From JASHVB01 sp963780805 (lineage in GTDB: Bacteria > Pseudomonadota > Alphaproteobacteria > Acetobacterales > Acetobacteraceae), in contig CAWADP010000006.1 of the NCBI GenBank assembly GCA_963780805.1, positions 186,001 to 250,000 on the forward strand: 64,000 nucleotides of DNA, in the 5' to 3' direction. The position numbers were made by a program, and so were the translations under genes. Under the pieces are notes generated by a model, which saw only the letters and a program-made list of their open reading frames with translations, was not told the origin of the DNA and searched no databases. Within the stretch, counting starts at the first letter, position 1; each line of letters starts with the position of its first letter. Of this stretch, positions 16,011 to 25,090 are shown in pieces.

Positions 16011-16154
16011 GCCGGCTGCCTCCTTGTTCTGGTCCTTGATCGCGCGACTCCGATCAGCGCGGCAAGTCGCTGTGGATCGTTCAAGAGCCCGCGCGGAAGC
16101 CTGGCGGACGGTTTTGACAAACGCGCAGGTCTTCCGCGCCGGGCAAAGATGCTG

Positions 16155-17492
16155 TCAGGAAGGCAACCCGCAGAAGAACGCATCCAGATCGGTGATTTCG
16201 CGGATGTTGGTTTCCGCCATAACGATCTCCGGCCCGGGTGGCGCGGTCGGATCGCCCCAGACCCGCTGAACGGCGACCTGCCCGTCCCAAAAGACCCGCA
16301 GTCCGTAGCGGCCGGGCAGATAGCCCGGCGGCGGCGACTTGATGAAACTCGCGGGCACGCCCACCGCTTCCGGTTCAGCGCCGGCCCGGCCGTCAGCGAG
16401 CGAGGCCGCAAGCGCCGCATCGAAATCCGGGTTGTCGAGATCGCGCGGCAATTCCAGCGCCAACTGCTCCTTGGAAAAGCCGGCGAGGCGGTCGCGGAGC
16501 CACTGCCACTCCGCCTGGTTCAGGTATTCGGACTGCCGAAATGTCTGGCCGATGTGCCAGAAATCATACGTCGCCCGGATCTCGATCTGTACGCCGGCAC
16601 GCTCATTCAGCAGATGCTCGACCAGGTCCGGCAGTTCTCGCAGGTTCGACTTGTAGGCAAGCGATATGTAGCGAAGCATGGGCGGAGCCGAGGCATCCTT
16701 GAAGGCTTTGACGAGACGATCCCAGTTCTCCTGGAAAATGCGATGCCGGGCGCCCTTGCGCATGCGCTCATAGACTGCCGGATCGCGAGATTCGATCGAG
16801 ACGTTGACATGATGCACGCCGCTGGCCGCCAATCGGTTGAAGAACGTCTCCGGCATCCGTTTGGCGAGATTGCTGGTAAAGAAGATCCGGTCCCGGTCCT
16901 GGCCCGGTACTTGCTCGATGTAGTCCATGAACCTGGGGTGCAATGTCGGCTCATGCAGGCACGAGAACCAGAAATTGCCGACCGTGACCTTACCGGCCAG
17001 CCGTACCACCGCGTCAAAGGTCTCCTGCGTCATCATGTTGGTCTTGAATGTCTTCGAATAGTCGTAGATGCAGAACGGACAGCGAAGATTGCAGTTATCG
17101 ACCACATCCATGATGATGTAGATGCAGGGAGCAAAATCCTCGACGAGACGCGACGATACCCCGAGCGGCGGACCGGACGGCGGTTGCACGGCCAGCGTGG
17201 CTTGCTCGGCTGGGGACACTGGCCGCGAGAAGCGGGCGTAGAATCCGTGCAGTCCGTCATCCCCTTCCCAACCGCGCATTGCCGGCATCAACGCGCTGGC
17301 GACACCGGCAGCGAGCACCTCGCCCGTGTCAGGAAGGCGCACCTGATATGGCACGCGCTCGGTCAGGTCGGCCAGATTGCGCAGCCATCCGGTGACGTGA
17401 TATTGCGATCGTTCATCGATATAGCCCTGGAACTGAACCGGAACGGGTTCCGGCGGGGCCTGGGACGCCGGTTCGGGGAGGTTGTCCAACAT
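16155..17492 (-). CDS. Radical SAM protein
   Basis: A 445-residue protein. About 110 N-terminal residues (beta-rich, Q-G-Y-I-D-E-R-S-Q-Y) precede a radical SAM core with the cluster motif C-N-L-R-C-P-F-C (C-x3-C-x2-C, about residues 135-142), a G-N-F-W-F-S-C-L-H-E-P-T-L-H-P motif and I-F-F-T-S-N-L. A C-terminal tail lacks the Cys-rich SPASM pattern. It should bind a 4Fe-4S cluster and S-adenosylmethionine. Such N-terminally extended proteins often sit in polysaccharide or methyltransferase clusters, but the neighbours here give no hint. The 256-bp gap upstream (17493-17748) holds only degenerate repeats of the type gccgacacgggccgacctgc. Confidence 0.8.
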   Translation of the reverse strand: MLDNLPEPASQAPPEPVPVQFQGYIDERSQYHVTGWLRNLADLTERVPYQVRLPDTGEVLAAGVASALMPAMRGWEGDDGLHGFYARFSRPVSPAEQATLAVQPPSGPPLGVSSRLVEDFAPCIYIIMDVVDNCNLRCPFCIYDYSKTFKTNMMTQETFDAVVRLAGKVTVGNFWFSCLHEPTLHPRFMDYIEQVPGQDRDRIFFTSNLAKRMPETFFNRLAASGVHHVNVSIESRDPAVYERMRKGARHRIFQENWDRLVKAFKDASAPPMLRYISLAYKSNLRELPDLVEHLLNERAGVQIEIRATYDFWHIGQTFRQSEYLNQAEWQWLRDRLAGFSKEQLALELPRDLDNPDFDAALAASLADGRAGAEPEAVGVPASFIKSPPPGYLPGRYGLRVFWDGQVAVQRVWGDPTAPPGPEIVMAETNIREITDLDAFFCGLPS

Positions 17493-17748
17493 GTGCGGCG
17501 ATTCCGTGCTGGCTTCGATATGTTCAGTGGCGGGTCCAGCGGGTTTCTACCATATCCCGGGTCAAGACATCGAGTGTGATCCACATTTATTGCGGCAGTG
17601 GTTATCTTAAGTCAATTCGATCGCCGACACAGGCCCGACCTGCAGCCGATACAGGCCTGTAGCCGACACGGGCCGACCTGCGGCAGTGCCCGACGCCAAA
17701 GGAAGCAAGGCTGGGGAATGTTAGCGCGGCCGTAGCCGTAACGGTGAC

Positions 17749-18543
17749 CTAATCACTGGCCAGCGGCTGACGTCCGACACCGATCAACCCGGCTAGCAAT
17801 GGCGGATCATCCAGCAGCGAACGCGACGCACAGTCGTACACGATCCTGCCGCGGTCCAATATCACGGCTCGGGGCGAGAACTCCAAGGCCAGCCGGGCAT
17901 GTTGCTCCACCAGCACCATAGCCAGCGCATCCTCCGCGCGCAGGCGCAGCAAGGCTTCCAACAACCTGTCCACCATCACCGGCGCCAATCCCTCCAGCGG
18001 CTCGTCGAGCAGCAGAAGTGACGGGTTCAGCATCAGCGCGCGACCGATGGCGAGCATCTGCTGCTCTCCGCCGGAAAGCTGGTCGCCCATGCTGTTCCGG
18101 CGTTCGGCCAGGCGGGGGAACAGGGCATGAACCCGTTCCAACGTCCAGCCGCCCGTGCGCAGCGGACGCGCCGCGACGGTCAGGTTCTCGTCGACCGTCA
18201 GCGAGGGGAAGGTCTCGCGCTCCTGTGGCACATAACCGATGCCGAGCCGCGCGCGACGAAACGTCCGCATGCCGACCAGCGCCTGGCCGGCAAATACGAT
18301 TTCCCCCGCGTGCTGCGTGGTGTGGCCGAGCACTGACGCCAGCAGCGTGGTCTTGCCGACGCCGTTGCGCCCCAACACCGATAGCGTCGCGCCTTCCGCG
18401 AGGGCGAGCGAAATGCCGTCGAGTACTACGGTTTCGCCATAGCCGGCGGAAACGCCGCGCAGGACGAGGCAGTCCGGCAAGGAGCCGCTACCCGTGGCGG
18501 CTGGCGGGTGCGGGGCCGGGCGCGATGCGATGGGCTCAACCAT
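17749..18543 (-). CDS. livF: Branched-chain amino acid-type ABC transporter ATPase LivF
   Basis: A 264-residue ABC ATPase. Walker A is G-R-N-G-V-G-K-T-T, the signature is L-S-G-G-E-Q-Q-M and Walker B is L-L-L-L-D-E-P-L-E-G-L-A-P. The E-G-L-A-P after Walker B and Y-G-x-x-x-V-L near the N-terminus are characteristic of LivF. The start ATG at 18543 overlaps the upstream livG end by eight bases. It is the last gene of a liv-type operon and forms a heterodimer with LivG on the LivH/LivM pore. The imported substrate could be a branched-chain amino acid, amide, urea or aromatic acid. Confidence 0.9.
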   Translation of the reverse strand: MVEPIASRPAPHPPAATGSGSLPDCLVLRGVSAGYGETVVLDGISLALAEGATLSVLGRNGVGKTTLLASVLGHTTQHAGEIVFAGQALVGMRTFRRARLGIGYVPQERETFPSLTVDENLTVAARPLRTGGWTLERVHALFPRLAERRNSMGDQLSGGEQQMLAIGRALMLNPSLLLLDEPLEGLAPVMVDRLLEALLRLRAEDALAMVLVEQHARLALEFSPRAVILDRGRIVYDCASRSLLDDPPLLAGLIGVGRQPLASD

Positions 18544-19289
18544 GTTGTCGCTCGCCCAAATATACTTCGCGCACGCGCGCATCCGCGGCGATCTCCGCCG
18601 GCGTGCCTTCCACCAGCAAGGCGCCTTGCACCAGCACGGTGATGCGCTCGGCGAAGCGGAATACCAGCTCCATGTCATGCTCGATGATCAGCACCGCGAC
18701 CGACGCGGGCAGTTGCGCGATGACGTCCAGGATGATGCGGTTCTCCGCGGATGGCACGCCCGCAGCCGGCTCATCCAGCAACAGCACGCGTGGCTGCTGT
18801 CCCAGCGCGATGGCGATTTCGACCAGGCGCTGCTTGCCGTAGGGGAGTTCCTTCACCGGCAGCGCCGCCACGTCGGCGATGCCCAGCCGTTCCAGCAACC
18901 CGAACGCTTGCTCGATCGTGTCGCGCCGTGCGCCGATCCGGCGCAGCATCTGGCCGCCAAGCCCCGCATGCTCGGTCACCGCCAGGCACACGTTCTCCAG
19001 CACCGACAGGCCTTTGAACAACGTATTGATCTGGAACGTACGGGCCAGGCCGCGCTTGAACTCGTTCCGCTTGCGGCAGCGCCGTGATGTCGGCGCCATT
19101 CAGCATGATGTGCCCCGCCGACGGTGCCAGCCGGCCGGTGATCAGGTTGACGAACGTGGTCTTGCCGGCGCCGTTGGGGCCGATCAGTGCGTGGCGTGCG
19201 CCCGGCTGGAGGCTGAAGTCGATATTGTTGGCGACCACCAGTGCACCAAACCGCTTGGCAAGGCCGATAGTTTCCAGCGCGGCGGTCAT
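18536..19289 (-). pseudogene. livG: LivG-type ABC ATPase, frameshifted
   Basis: The N-terminal half (MTAALETIGLAKRFGALVV, Walker A G-P-N-G-A-G-K-T-T, then N-G-A-D-I-T-A-L-P-Q-A-E-R-V) reads in one frame. The rest (K-R-G-L-A-R-T-F-Q-I-N-T-L-F, L-P-Y-G-K-Q-R-L-V-E and Walker B L-L-L-D-E-P-A-A-G) reads in the next. Removing one base at 19058 restores a normal LivG joined exactly at V-K-R-G-L. All motifs are intact on either side, so this is a recent mutation or a sequencing error. The start ATG 19289 overlaps the livM stop (ATGA). Confidence 0.85.
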
Positions 19290-20266
19290 CGGCGCTTTGG
19301 CTTCAGCAGCAGCAGGCGGTCGGCCAGGCCGAGGATTCCGCCGCGCGCGAACAAGACGATCAGCACCAGCAGCAGGCCGATCCAGAAATCCCAAAACACC
19401 GGGTCGGCTTCCGCGAGTTGGTCCTGCGCAATCATGTAAACCGCGGCGCCGACGAACGCGCCGTACAGCCGGCCGGTGCCGCCCAGCACCAGCATGATGA
19501 CAATCTCCCCGGAGCGCTCGAAGCTCAAAACCGTCAGGCCGACGAACTGCGTCGTCTGCGTGAGCAACGCGCCGGCGATACCGGCCAGCGCGGCGGAGAG
19601 AGTATAGGCGGTCAGCAGCCGGAGGCGGACCGGTGCGCCGATGGCATGCATGCGCACGACGTTCTCGCGGATGCCCACCAGCTCGCGTCCGAAGGGCGAA
19701 TGCACCAGGCGGCGCACGAACAGCCAGGCGCAGAACAGAACCGCCAGGCAATACAGATAGGCGGTGCGGCCGTACAGATCGAAATCGAACGCCCCGAGCA
19801 GAGGGTTGACAGTGACGCCCTGCAGTCCGTCGTTGCCGCCGGTGATGGAGATCGCGTCATTGGCGGCGGCAGCCAGCAGCGAGGTTACTGCCAAGGTCAG
19901 CATCAGCAGTGTCAGGCCGCTGGTGCGCAGGATGATCGCGCCTGATACCAGGCCGACGACCGCTGCGGCGACCGCGCCGACCAGCAGGCCGGACAACGGC
20001 TCGCCGGTCACATGCACCGAGTAGATGCCGGCGGCGTAGGCGCCCACGCCGAAGAACGCCGCCTGACCGAGTGTGACGATGCCTGCGTAACCCAGCACAA
20101 GGTCGAGCGATAATGCGAACAGGATCATGATCAGGATTTGGCTGCCGAGCGGCAGGTAACTGCCGAAGGCGAAATAGGCGACGCCGGCAACAACCCACGG
20201 CAGCAGCTCGATGAACCGCAAGCGGTGGGCACGGATGAGCTGATCGACCGGAGAGTCAGCCGCCAT
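19286..20266 (-). CDS. livM: Branched-chain amino acid-type ABC permease LivM
   Basis: A 326-residue integral membrane protein with about eight to ten hydrophobic helices. It carries the family motif G-Y-A-G-I-V-T-L-G-Q-A-A-F-F-G-V-G-A-Y (about residues 59-77) and a C-terminal R-L-Y-G-A-F-V-G-A segment before the last helices. It forms half of the translocation pore with LivH. The gene abuts livH (20267) and overlaps livG by four bases. Confidence 0.92.
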   Translation of the reverse strand: MAADSPVDQLIRAHRLRFIELLPWVVAGVAYFAFGSYLPLGSQILIMILFALSLDLVLGYAGIVTLGQAAFFGVGAYAAGIYSVHVTGEPLSGLLVGAVAAAVVGLVSGAIILRTSGLTLLMLTLAVTSLLAAAANDAISITGGNDGLQGVTVNPLLGAFDFDLYGRTAYLYCLAVLFCAWLFVRRLVHSPFGRELVGIRENVVRMHAIGAPVRLRLLTAYTLSAALAGIAGALLTQTTQFVGLTVLSFERSGEIVIMLVLGGTGRLYGAFVGAAVYMIAQDQLAEADPVFWDFWIGLLLVLIVLFARGGILGLADRLLLLKPKRR

Positions 20267-21130
20267 TCATGCCCGCCCGAACAGGCCGGCTGGCCGCCAC
20301 AGCAGCAGGGCGATCATGGCGAGATAGATGAAGAAGGCGCCAAGCTGTGGCACGAGGTATTTGCAGGCGGTGTCGCCGATCCCCAGCAGCAGGGCGGCAA
20401 CGAATGGGCCTCGGATCGAGCCCAGGCCGCCGACGGCCACCACCATCAGGAAGTACACCAGGTATTCCATGGCGTAGCCGGGGTAGATCGCCAGGATGTC
20501 GGCACCCAGTCCGCCGCCGAGCGCGGCAAGGCCGGAGCCGAGCGCGAAGCTGAGCGTAAAGAGCTGCCCGGTGTTGATGCCGAGCGATTCCGCCATGCGC
20601 CGGTTGTCCACCGCGGCGCGCAGCCGGGCGCCGAAGTTCGTACGCTCGATGCCCAGCCACAGCGCCAGCGTCAGTGCCAGGCTGACGGCGATCAGGAATG
20701 TGCGGTAGGTGGGAAAGGAGCGAAAGCCAAGGTTGATCTGGCCGCTCAGCAGGGCGGGCACCGTGATCGGCTGCGGCAGCGGTCCCCACAGCTTGCGCAC
20801 GATGGCCACCGACATGAACACCAGGCCGATGGTGAACAACACCTGCTCCAGCTCGCCGGCGCCGTACAGCCGCGCATAAAGCGAGCGCTCGAGCACGACG
20901 CTGAGCAACGCGACGCCAATGAAAGCCGCCAACAGCGCCACACCGAACGAGACGCCGTAGCGGTTCATCAAGGTCACGGTGATATAGCCGCCGGCCATGG
21001 CGAACACGCCGTGCGCCAGGTTGACGAAGCCCATCAGCCCCATGGTGACGGACAAACCCACCGAGATGATGTAAAGAATCATCGCGTAGGCCAGACCGAG
21101 GAACAGGATGCTGATGACCGCTTCCATCAA
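20267..21130 (-). CDS. livH: Branched-chain amino acid-type ABC permease LivH
   Basis: A 287-residue membrane protein with about eight helices. It has the LivH motif G-L-M-G-F-V-N-L-A-H-G-V-F-A-M-A-G-G-Y near residues 30-48 and E-R-S-L-Y-A-R-L-Y-G in the first cytoplasmic loop. The length is standard. The start is Met-Met-Glu; a second possible start is the next Met. It lies 79 bp downstream of the binding-protein gene and directly adjoins livM. Confidence 0.92.
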   Translation of the reverse strand: MMEAVISILFLGLAYAMILYIISVGLSVTMGLMGFVNLAHGVFAMAGGYITVTLMNRYGVSFGVALLAAFIGVALLSVVLERSLYARLYGAGELEQVLFTIGLVFMSVAIVRKLWGPLPQPITVPALLSGQINLGFRSFPTYRTFLIAVSLALTLALWLGIERTNFGARLRAAVDNRRMAESLGINTGQLFTLSFALGSGLAALGGGLGADILAIYPGYAMEYLVYFLMVVAVGGLGSIRGPFVAALLLGIGDTACKYLVPQLGAFFIYLAMIALLLWRPAGLFGRA

Positions 21131-21209
21131 CCTTCACTGTGAACTTTGTGCCGTACGCATGCGCCGTGAACGACCTTGCCGGCGCGACGGTGCAGGAAAC
21201 TCCATCCGC

Positions 21210-22397
21210 CTATTGGTGGTTCAGCACCTTCCACGGGTCCTTCACAAACCCTAGGTCTTCCAACTCCACATTTTCGAGCTGTCCATCGACCTTCTCCACG
21301 CGGCGCAGATATTCATGCTGCACGATGTCGCGCGTCTCCGGGTCGATATAAATCGGCCCGCGCGGGCTGTTGTCGTCCCTCCAGCCCTTCAACAGCGCCA
21401 TGGTCTTGTCCGGGTCGATCTTACCATGCTGCTGCTGGATCACGTAGAAGATCGCCGCCATGCCGTCATAGCCGCCGACCACTTCGAAGCTCGGCTCCTG
21501 GTTTTGCCCGAACATCGCTTTGTATGCCTTCACGAACGCCGCATTCGCCGGCCGCTGCCCCGCCGCGGAGTAGTGGAACATCGTGGTTACGCCCACGGCG
21601 ACGTCGCCCATGTTCTTCAGCTCTTCGTCGGTCGTGATGTCCCCGGTGCCGATCAACTGGATTCCGGCCGAGCGCAATCCCAGATCCCCAAACGCCTTCA
21701 TCAACGCCGTCGCCTGCTTGCCCGCGGGCACGAAGGAAAACACCGCATCCGGCTTGGCATCCTTGGCGCGTTGCAGGAACGGCACGAAATCCGGATTGTC
21801 CAGCGGCACGCGCACCGCCCCCAGCATCTGCCCGCCATTACCGGTGAAGCCCTTGGTGAACGCCTGTTCCGCGTCGATGCCCGGTCCGTAATCGGAGACC
21901 ACCGAATACACCTTCTTGATCCCGTGCTTTGCCGCCCATTCGGCCAGCGGGTAGCTCGACTGCCAAAGGGTGAAGGACACGCGCGCGATATAGGGTGACT
22001 TGGTGGTGATCATCGAGGTGCCAGCGTTCATGATGATGAACGGCACCTTGGCCTCGGTTGCCACCGGCGCGATCGCCAGTGCGTTGGGTGTGAAGATCAC
22101 ACCACCAAGAAGCTGCACGTGGTCACGGGTCACCAGCTCGGTCGCCAGCCGCTTCGCGACGGCGGGATTGGGGCCGGTGTCGTCGCGGCGAATGATTTCC
22201 AGCTTCACACCCGGTGGCAGGTCCTTCTCATGCTCCTTCATGTAGAGGCGGATGCCGCGGTCCAATTGCTCGCCCACGCCAGCCATCGGGCCGGAATACG
22301 AATTGATGATGCCCAGCTTCACGGTCTGAGCGGTTGCGGCGCTCGACGCCAGGGCCACCAGCGCAATCGCCACGGCGGCCAGTCTCGACAGTTTCAT
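21210..22397 (-). CDS. ABC transporter substrate-binding protein, LivK/periplasmic binding type I
   Basis: A 395-residue secreted binding protein with a signal peptide (MKLSRLAAVAIALVALASSA, cleavage after A-T-A-Q or nearby). The mature protein begins V-K-L-G-I-I-N-S-Y-S-G-P-M-A-G-V-G, the opening of periplasmic binding fold type I used by Liv systems. V-x-L-L-G-G-V-I-F-T-P-N-A-L and P-F-I-I-M-N-A-G-T-S follow. It delivers substrate to LivHM and is the first gene of the operon. The divergent gap 22398-22671 should hold its promoter; none is clear by eye. Specificity cannot be told from sequence. Confidence 0.9.
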   Translation of the reverse strand: MKLSRLAAVAIALVALASSAATAQTVKLGIINSYSGPMAGVGEQLDRGIRLYMKEHEKDLPPGVKLEIIRRDDTGPNPAVAKRLATELVTRDHVQLLGGVIFTPNALAIAPVATEAKVPFIIMNAGTSMITTKSPYIARVSFTLWQSSYPLAEWAAKHGIKKVYSVVSDYGPGIDAEQAFTKGFTGNGGQMLGAVRVPLDNPDFVPFLQRAKDAKPDAVFSFVPAGKQATALMKAFGDLGLRSAGIQLIGTGDITTDEELKNMGDVAVGVTTMFHYSAAGQRPANAAFVKAYKAMFGQNQEPSFEVVGGYDGMAAIFYVIQQQHGKIDPDKTMALLKGWRDDNSPRGPIYIDPETRDIVQHEYLRRVEKVDGQLENVELEDLGFVKDPWKVLNHQ

Positions 22398-22671
22398 GGT
22401 CCAGGGCCCCCTCGTGAAGGACTTCGCATCGAGTTTTTCAGGACGCGGACCCTAAGCCGCCGGCCATGCGGGAGCAACGCGGTTTCTTGCGTAATGCTCG
22501 GAAAGCGGTTTAGCCTGCCGCAATGGCAGGCGTTCGATCGTCGCCATGTGCCTTGGCCTTCGGGCCCAACAGAACCGCCGCTCTTGCAAAGACGGCGCGA
22601 GACCGCGTTGGTTGACAATACACGGCGTCGTCCGGCACGCACGGCCGGCAGCGCCATCGAGGAGGCGCCCC

Positions 22672-24100
22672 ATGAACGGACAAACGTCCGAATCGCTGCT
22701 GTCACTGTTCGATTCCGCCAAGCTTTCCCCGCGCTACTGGTTCACCTTCGGCCTCCTGGCACTGATCACGGTGCTCGAGTTCTTCGACTTCCTGGTGGTC
22801 GGGTTCCTGGTGGCCGTGCTCGGGCCGGAATGGCATCTGACTTACGGCCAATCGGCAATAATCCTGTACAGCGGCGGCGTGGGCGCCATCGCCGGTGCGA
22901 TCATCTGGGGCGCGCTGGCCGACGCCTGGGGACGCAAGACCCAACTCGTGCTGGGCACCTTCATCTGCGGCATCGGTGCCGGCGCGATCGGCTTCGTGCC
23001 GCAGGGTGGGTGGGAGTTGTTCGCCGTCCTGCGTTTCGTCGTCGGCTTCGGCCTGACGGCCGCGGTGACGCCGTGCCTGACGATCGTCGTGGAGCAAGCG
23101 CCGACCCGATGGCGCACGTCGCTGTCCAGCTTCTATGTGGTGTTCGCGACCGCGGGAACGCTTGTAGCGTCGGCGACATCCGCGACACTGCTGCACGCGC
23201 TCGGCTGGCGGGGCGTGGCGATGCTGGGCGCGCTGACGATTCCGGTGGGCCTCGCGATCGCCGCGTTCGTGCCGGAATCGGGTACGATGGCTGACGGCCA
23301 AAGGACGCTTCGCAGAGGCACGCACGCTGGTGGCACAGCGGCTCGGGTTGCGATTGGAGCAGGTGCCGCTGCCAAGTCTGCCTCCGGTGGCGCAGCCCTC
23401 CGGCCGGCTTTCCGAACTCTACAGCAGCCCGCGGCGTTTTTGGGAAACCGTGATTATCTGGGGTGGCTCCTCAACTGCGGCCTATGGCGTCTATCTTTGG
23501 GGGCCGACCATTGTGGCGTTGTTGCTGCACATCCCGGTGCAGCATGCGGCTGCATATTTCGTATTCGTCGCCGGCGCGGGCGTCGTGGGCAAGGTCCTCG
23601 TGACGTTCATTTCGCCGCTGATGGGCCGGCGCTTGTGCGGCGTCGTGTTCGGCTTCGGTGCCGCGGTGGCACTGGTCGCGGCCGCATATTTCAACCAGGT
23701 GTTCGTCGGCGGCGTGCCGCTGTTGGTGGTGCTGCTGTGTTGCTCCACCTTCGGCATCGACGGCGGGTTCTCCAACCTCGCGCCCTATACTGTGGAGCTG
23801 TTCGGGGTGCGCATGGGGGCGCGATCGTCGGGGCTCGGGCAGGCAGCCAACGGCGTCGGCAAGATCCTTGGCCCGCTGAGCCTGGCGCTGATCGCCGGCA
23901 CCGGCAATCTGGTGTCGCCCAAAGCGACCGCGGACGCCGTCTTCCCCGCCTTCCTGTTCCTCGCCTTCGGCATGCTGCTGGTCGGGCTGTCGTTCGCAGT
24001 GCTGGGCGTGGAGACGCATGGCCGGGCGATGATGGTGGACGACGTGGAAGGCGACGCGGCGACCGACGGCGCTGCAAGTGGACGTGCAGTGGAAGTATAG
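22672..24100 (+). pseudogene. MFS transporter (aromatic acid/carboxylate type), frameshifted
   Basis: ATG 22672 has GGAGG eight bases upstream. The first half (L-E-F-F-D-F-L-V-V-G, then the MFS signature G-A-L-A-D-A-W-G-R-K-T) and the second half (S-P-L-M-G-R-R-L-C-G, six helices) lie in different frames. One extra G in ggg at 23280-23282 separates V-P-E-S from V-R-W-L-T-A-K-G-R. Without it, a 12-helix major facilitator of about 475 residues results, resembling metabolite:H+ symporters. It is divergent from the liv operon. Either a recent pseudogene or a sequencing error. Confidence 0.8.
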
Positions 24101-24217
24101 ATCGGTCGTGTTGTCGCCGCTGCGTGTGCGGACCGGGCCACCGGTTCGCACACGCAGCCGCGACACCGTTGCGCGGACCGGCTTGACACTGCTAAGCGAA
24201 TCGCGTAGCTAATTTCG

Positions 24218-24451
24218 GTGTGGCGGCGCGACCAGATCTACTTTCGGCTGCGCGAGGAGCTCTCCGCTGGCGATATCGTCACGCTCGAGGTGCGGACGCC
24301 AGCGGCAGCCATCGTGATGATGGGCGAGCCGGAGGATGTCGGACGCATCCTGGTCGTTCGTCGCGTCCATATCCATTCCGAGCCGCGACATCTGGTCGGG
24401 ATCGCCAATCTGGCCGTGATCGCCAAGGCGCTGATGCAAAGGGGGCGCTGA
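24218..24451 (+). CDS. Small hypothetical protein upstream of an HTH gene
   Basis: 77 residues from GTG 24218 (MWRRDQIYFRLREELSAGDI), with a balanced alpha/beta composition (V-G-R-I-L-V-V-R-R-V-H-I-H-S-E-P, then A-N-L-A-V-I-A-K-A-L-M). No ribosome-binding site is obvious and I do not recognise a family. The C-terminus runs into the 17-bp tandem repeat that separates it from the HTH gene. The size and order (small protein followed by an HTH protein) are compatible with a toxin-antitoxin pair, but this is not supported by any motif. Confidence 0.4.
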   Translation: MWRRDQIYFRLREELSAGDIVTLEVRTPAAAIVMMGEPEDVGRILVVRRVHIHSEPRHLVGIANLAVIAKALMQRGR

Positions 24452-24475
24452 TGCAAAGGGGCGCTGATGCAAAGG
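24429..24475. repeat. 16-17-bp tandem repeat, three copies
   Basis: Units cgctgatgcaaaggggg (24429-24445), cgctgatgcaaagggg (24446-24461) and cgctgatgcaaagg (24462-24475). The first encodes the end of the small upstream protein. The last supplies the aaagg that serves as ribosome-binding site for the HTH gene, so copy-number changes would alter both genes. Confidence 0.85.
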
Positions 24476-24482
24476 TATGACT

Positions 24483-25034
24483 ATGAGGAAATCGTCGTTA
24501 CGGGAGCGCGTCGGGAGAGCGGGCGCCGTGCGGGGCAGTTCCCGCGCAACATCAGGTACCGCCGTCGCCCTGAACCTGCGGCCTGACCGACAAAGGCTCG
24601 GACCGGTTGCCACGATCCCGGCGATCGAGGCGTTGGTGAAGCGGCACCTGCCGCTGCTGCGGGCAAAGCGGGCCATCGAGGCGCTGTTGGACGAGGGATT
24701 TGTGTTCGTTGACGTGCCGAAAGTTGAGGACGTGACGACATTGGTCCGCGAGTTGCGCGCCGCCGGCGTGGTGGCGCGCCCCTCGATCGTGCGATCTGCC
24801 GCCAGCAATAGTGATGCGGTCGATGTCGCCAGGCTGCGGCAACGGCTCGGCATGACGCAGGAGCGATTCGCAACGGTGTTTCGGATTGCGCTGCCCGTGG
24901 TGCGAAATTGGGAGCAGGGAAGAAACCGGCCGGACGGCGTGGCGGCGGTGATGCTGCGGATGATCGATGCGCATCCGAAGGAAGTCGAGGCCCTGCTTTG
25001 GGGGCACGAGGGTCACGGCAGCACCGCCGCTTGA
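24483..25034 (+). CDS. Helix-turn-helix (Xre/HigA-like) regulator
   Basis: A 183-residue protein. The C-terminal third is a clear Xre-type HTH: L-R-Q-R-L-G-M-T-Q-E-R-F-A-T-V-F-R-I, then V-R-N-W-E-Q-G-R-N-R-P-D-G. This form is seen in HigA-like antitoxins and NadS-type regulators. The middle has a small alpha/beta segment (A-I-E-A-L-L-D-E-G-F-V-F-V-D-V-P), of unknown role. I prefer ATG 24483, because aaagg lies seven bases upstream; ATG 24477 is also in frame. It is followed 56 bp later by the dehydratase gene and may regulate it or form a pair with the small gene upstream. Confidence 0.65.
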   Translation: MRKSSLRERVGRAGAVRGSSRATSGTAVALNLRPDRQRLGPVATIPAIEALVKRHLPLLRAKRAIEALLDEGFVFVDVPKVEDVTTLVRELRAAGVVARPSIVRSAASNSDAVDVARLRQRLGMTQERFATVFRIALPVVRNWEQGRNRPDGVAAVMLRMIDAHPKEVEALLWGHEGHGSTAA

Positions 25035-25090
25035 CCTGCTCCCGGCCGCGCGCACATACCCAAGGAACGCTGAAAATGGAGGATCGCGCC

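Noticed and set aside
18536..19289. Programmed ribosomal frameshifting in livG
   Set aside because: There is no slippery heptamer or downstream structure typical of programmed sites, and similar one-base shifts occur in many unrelated genes of the window.
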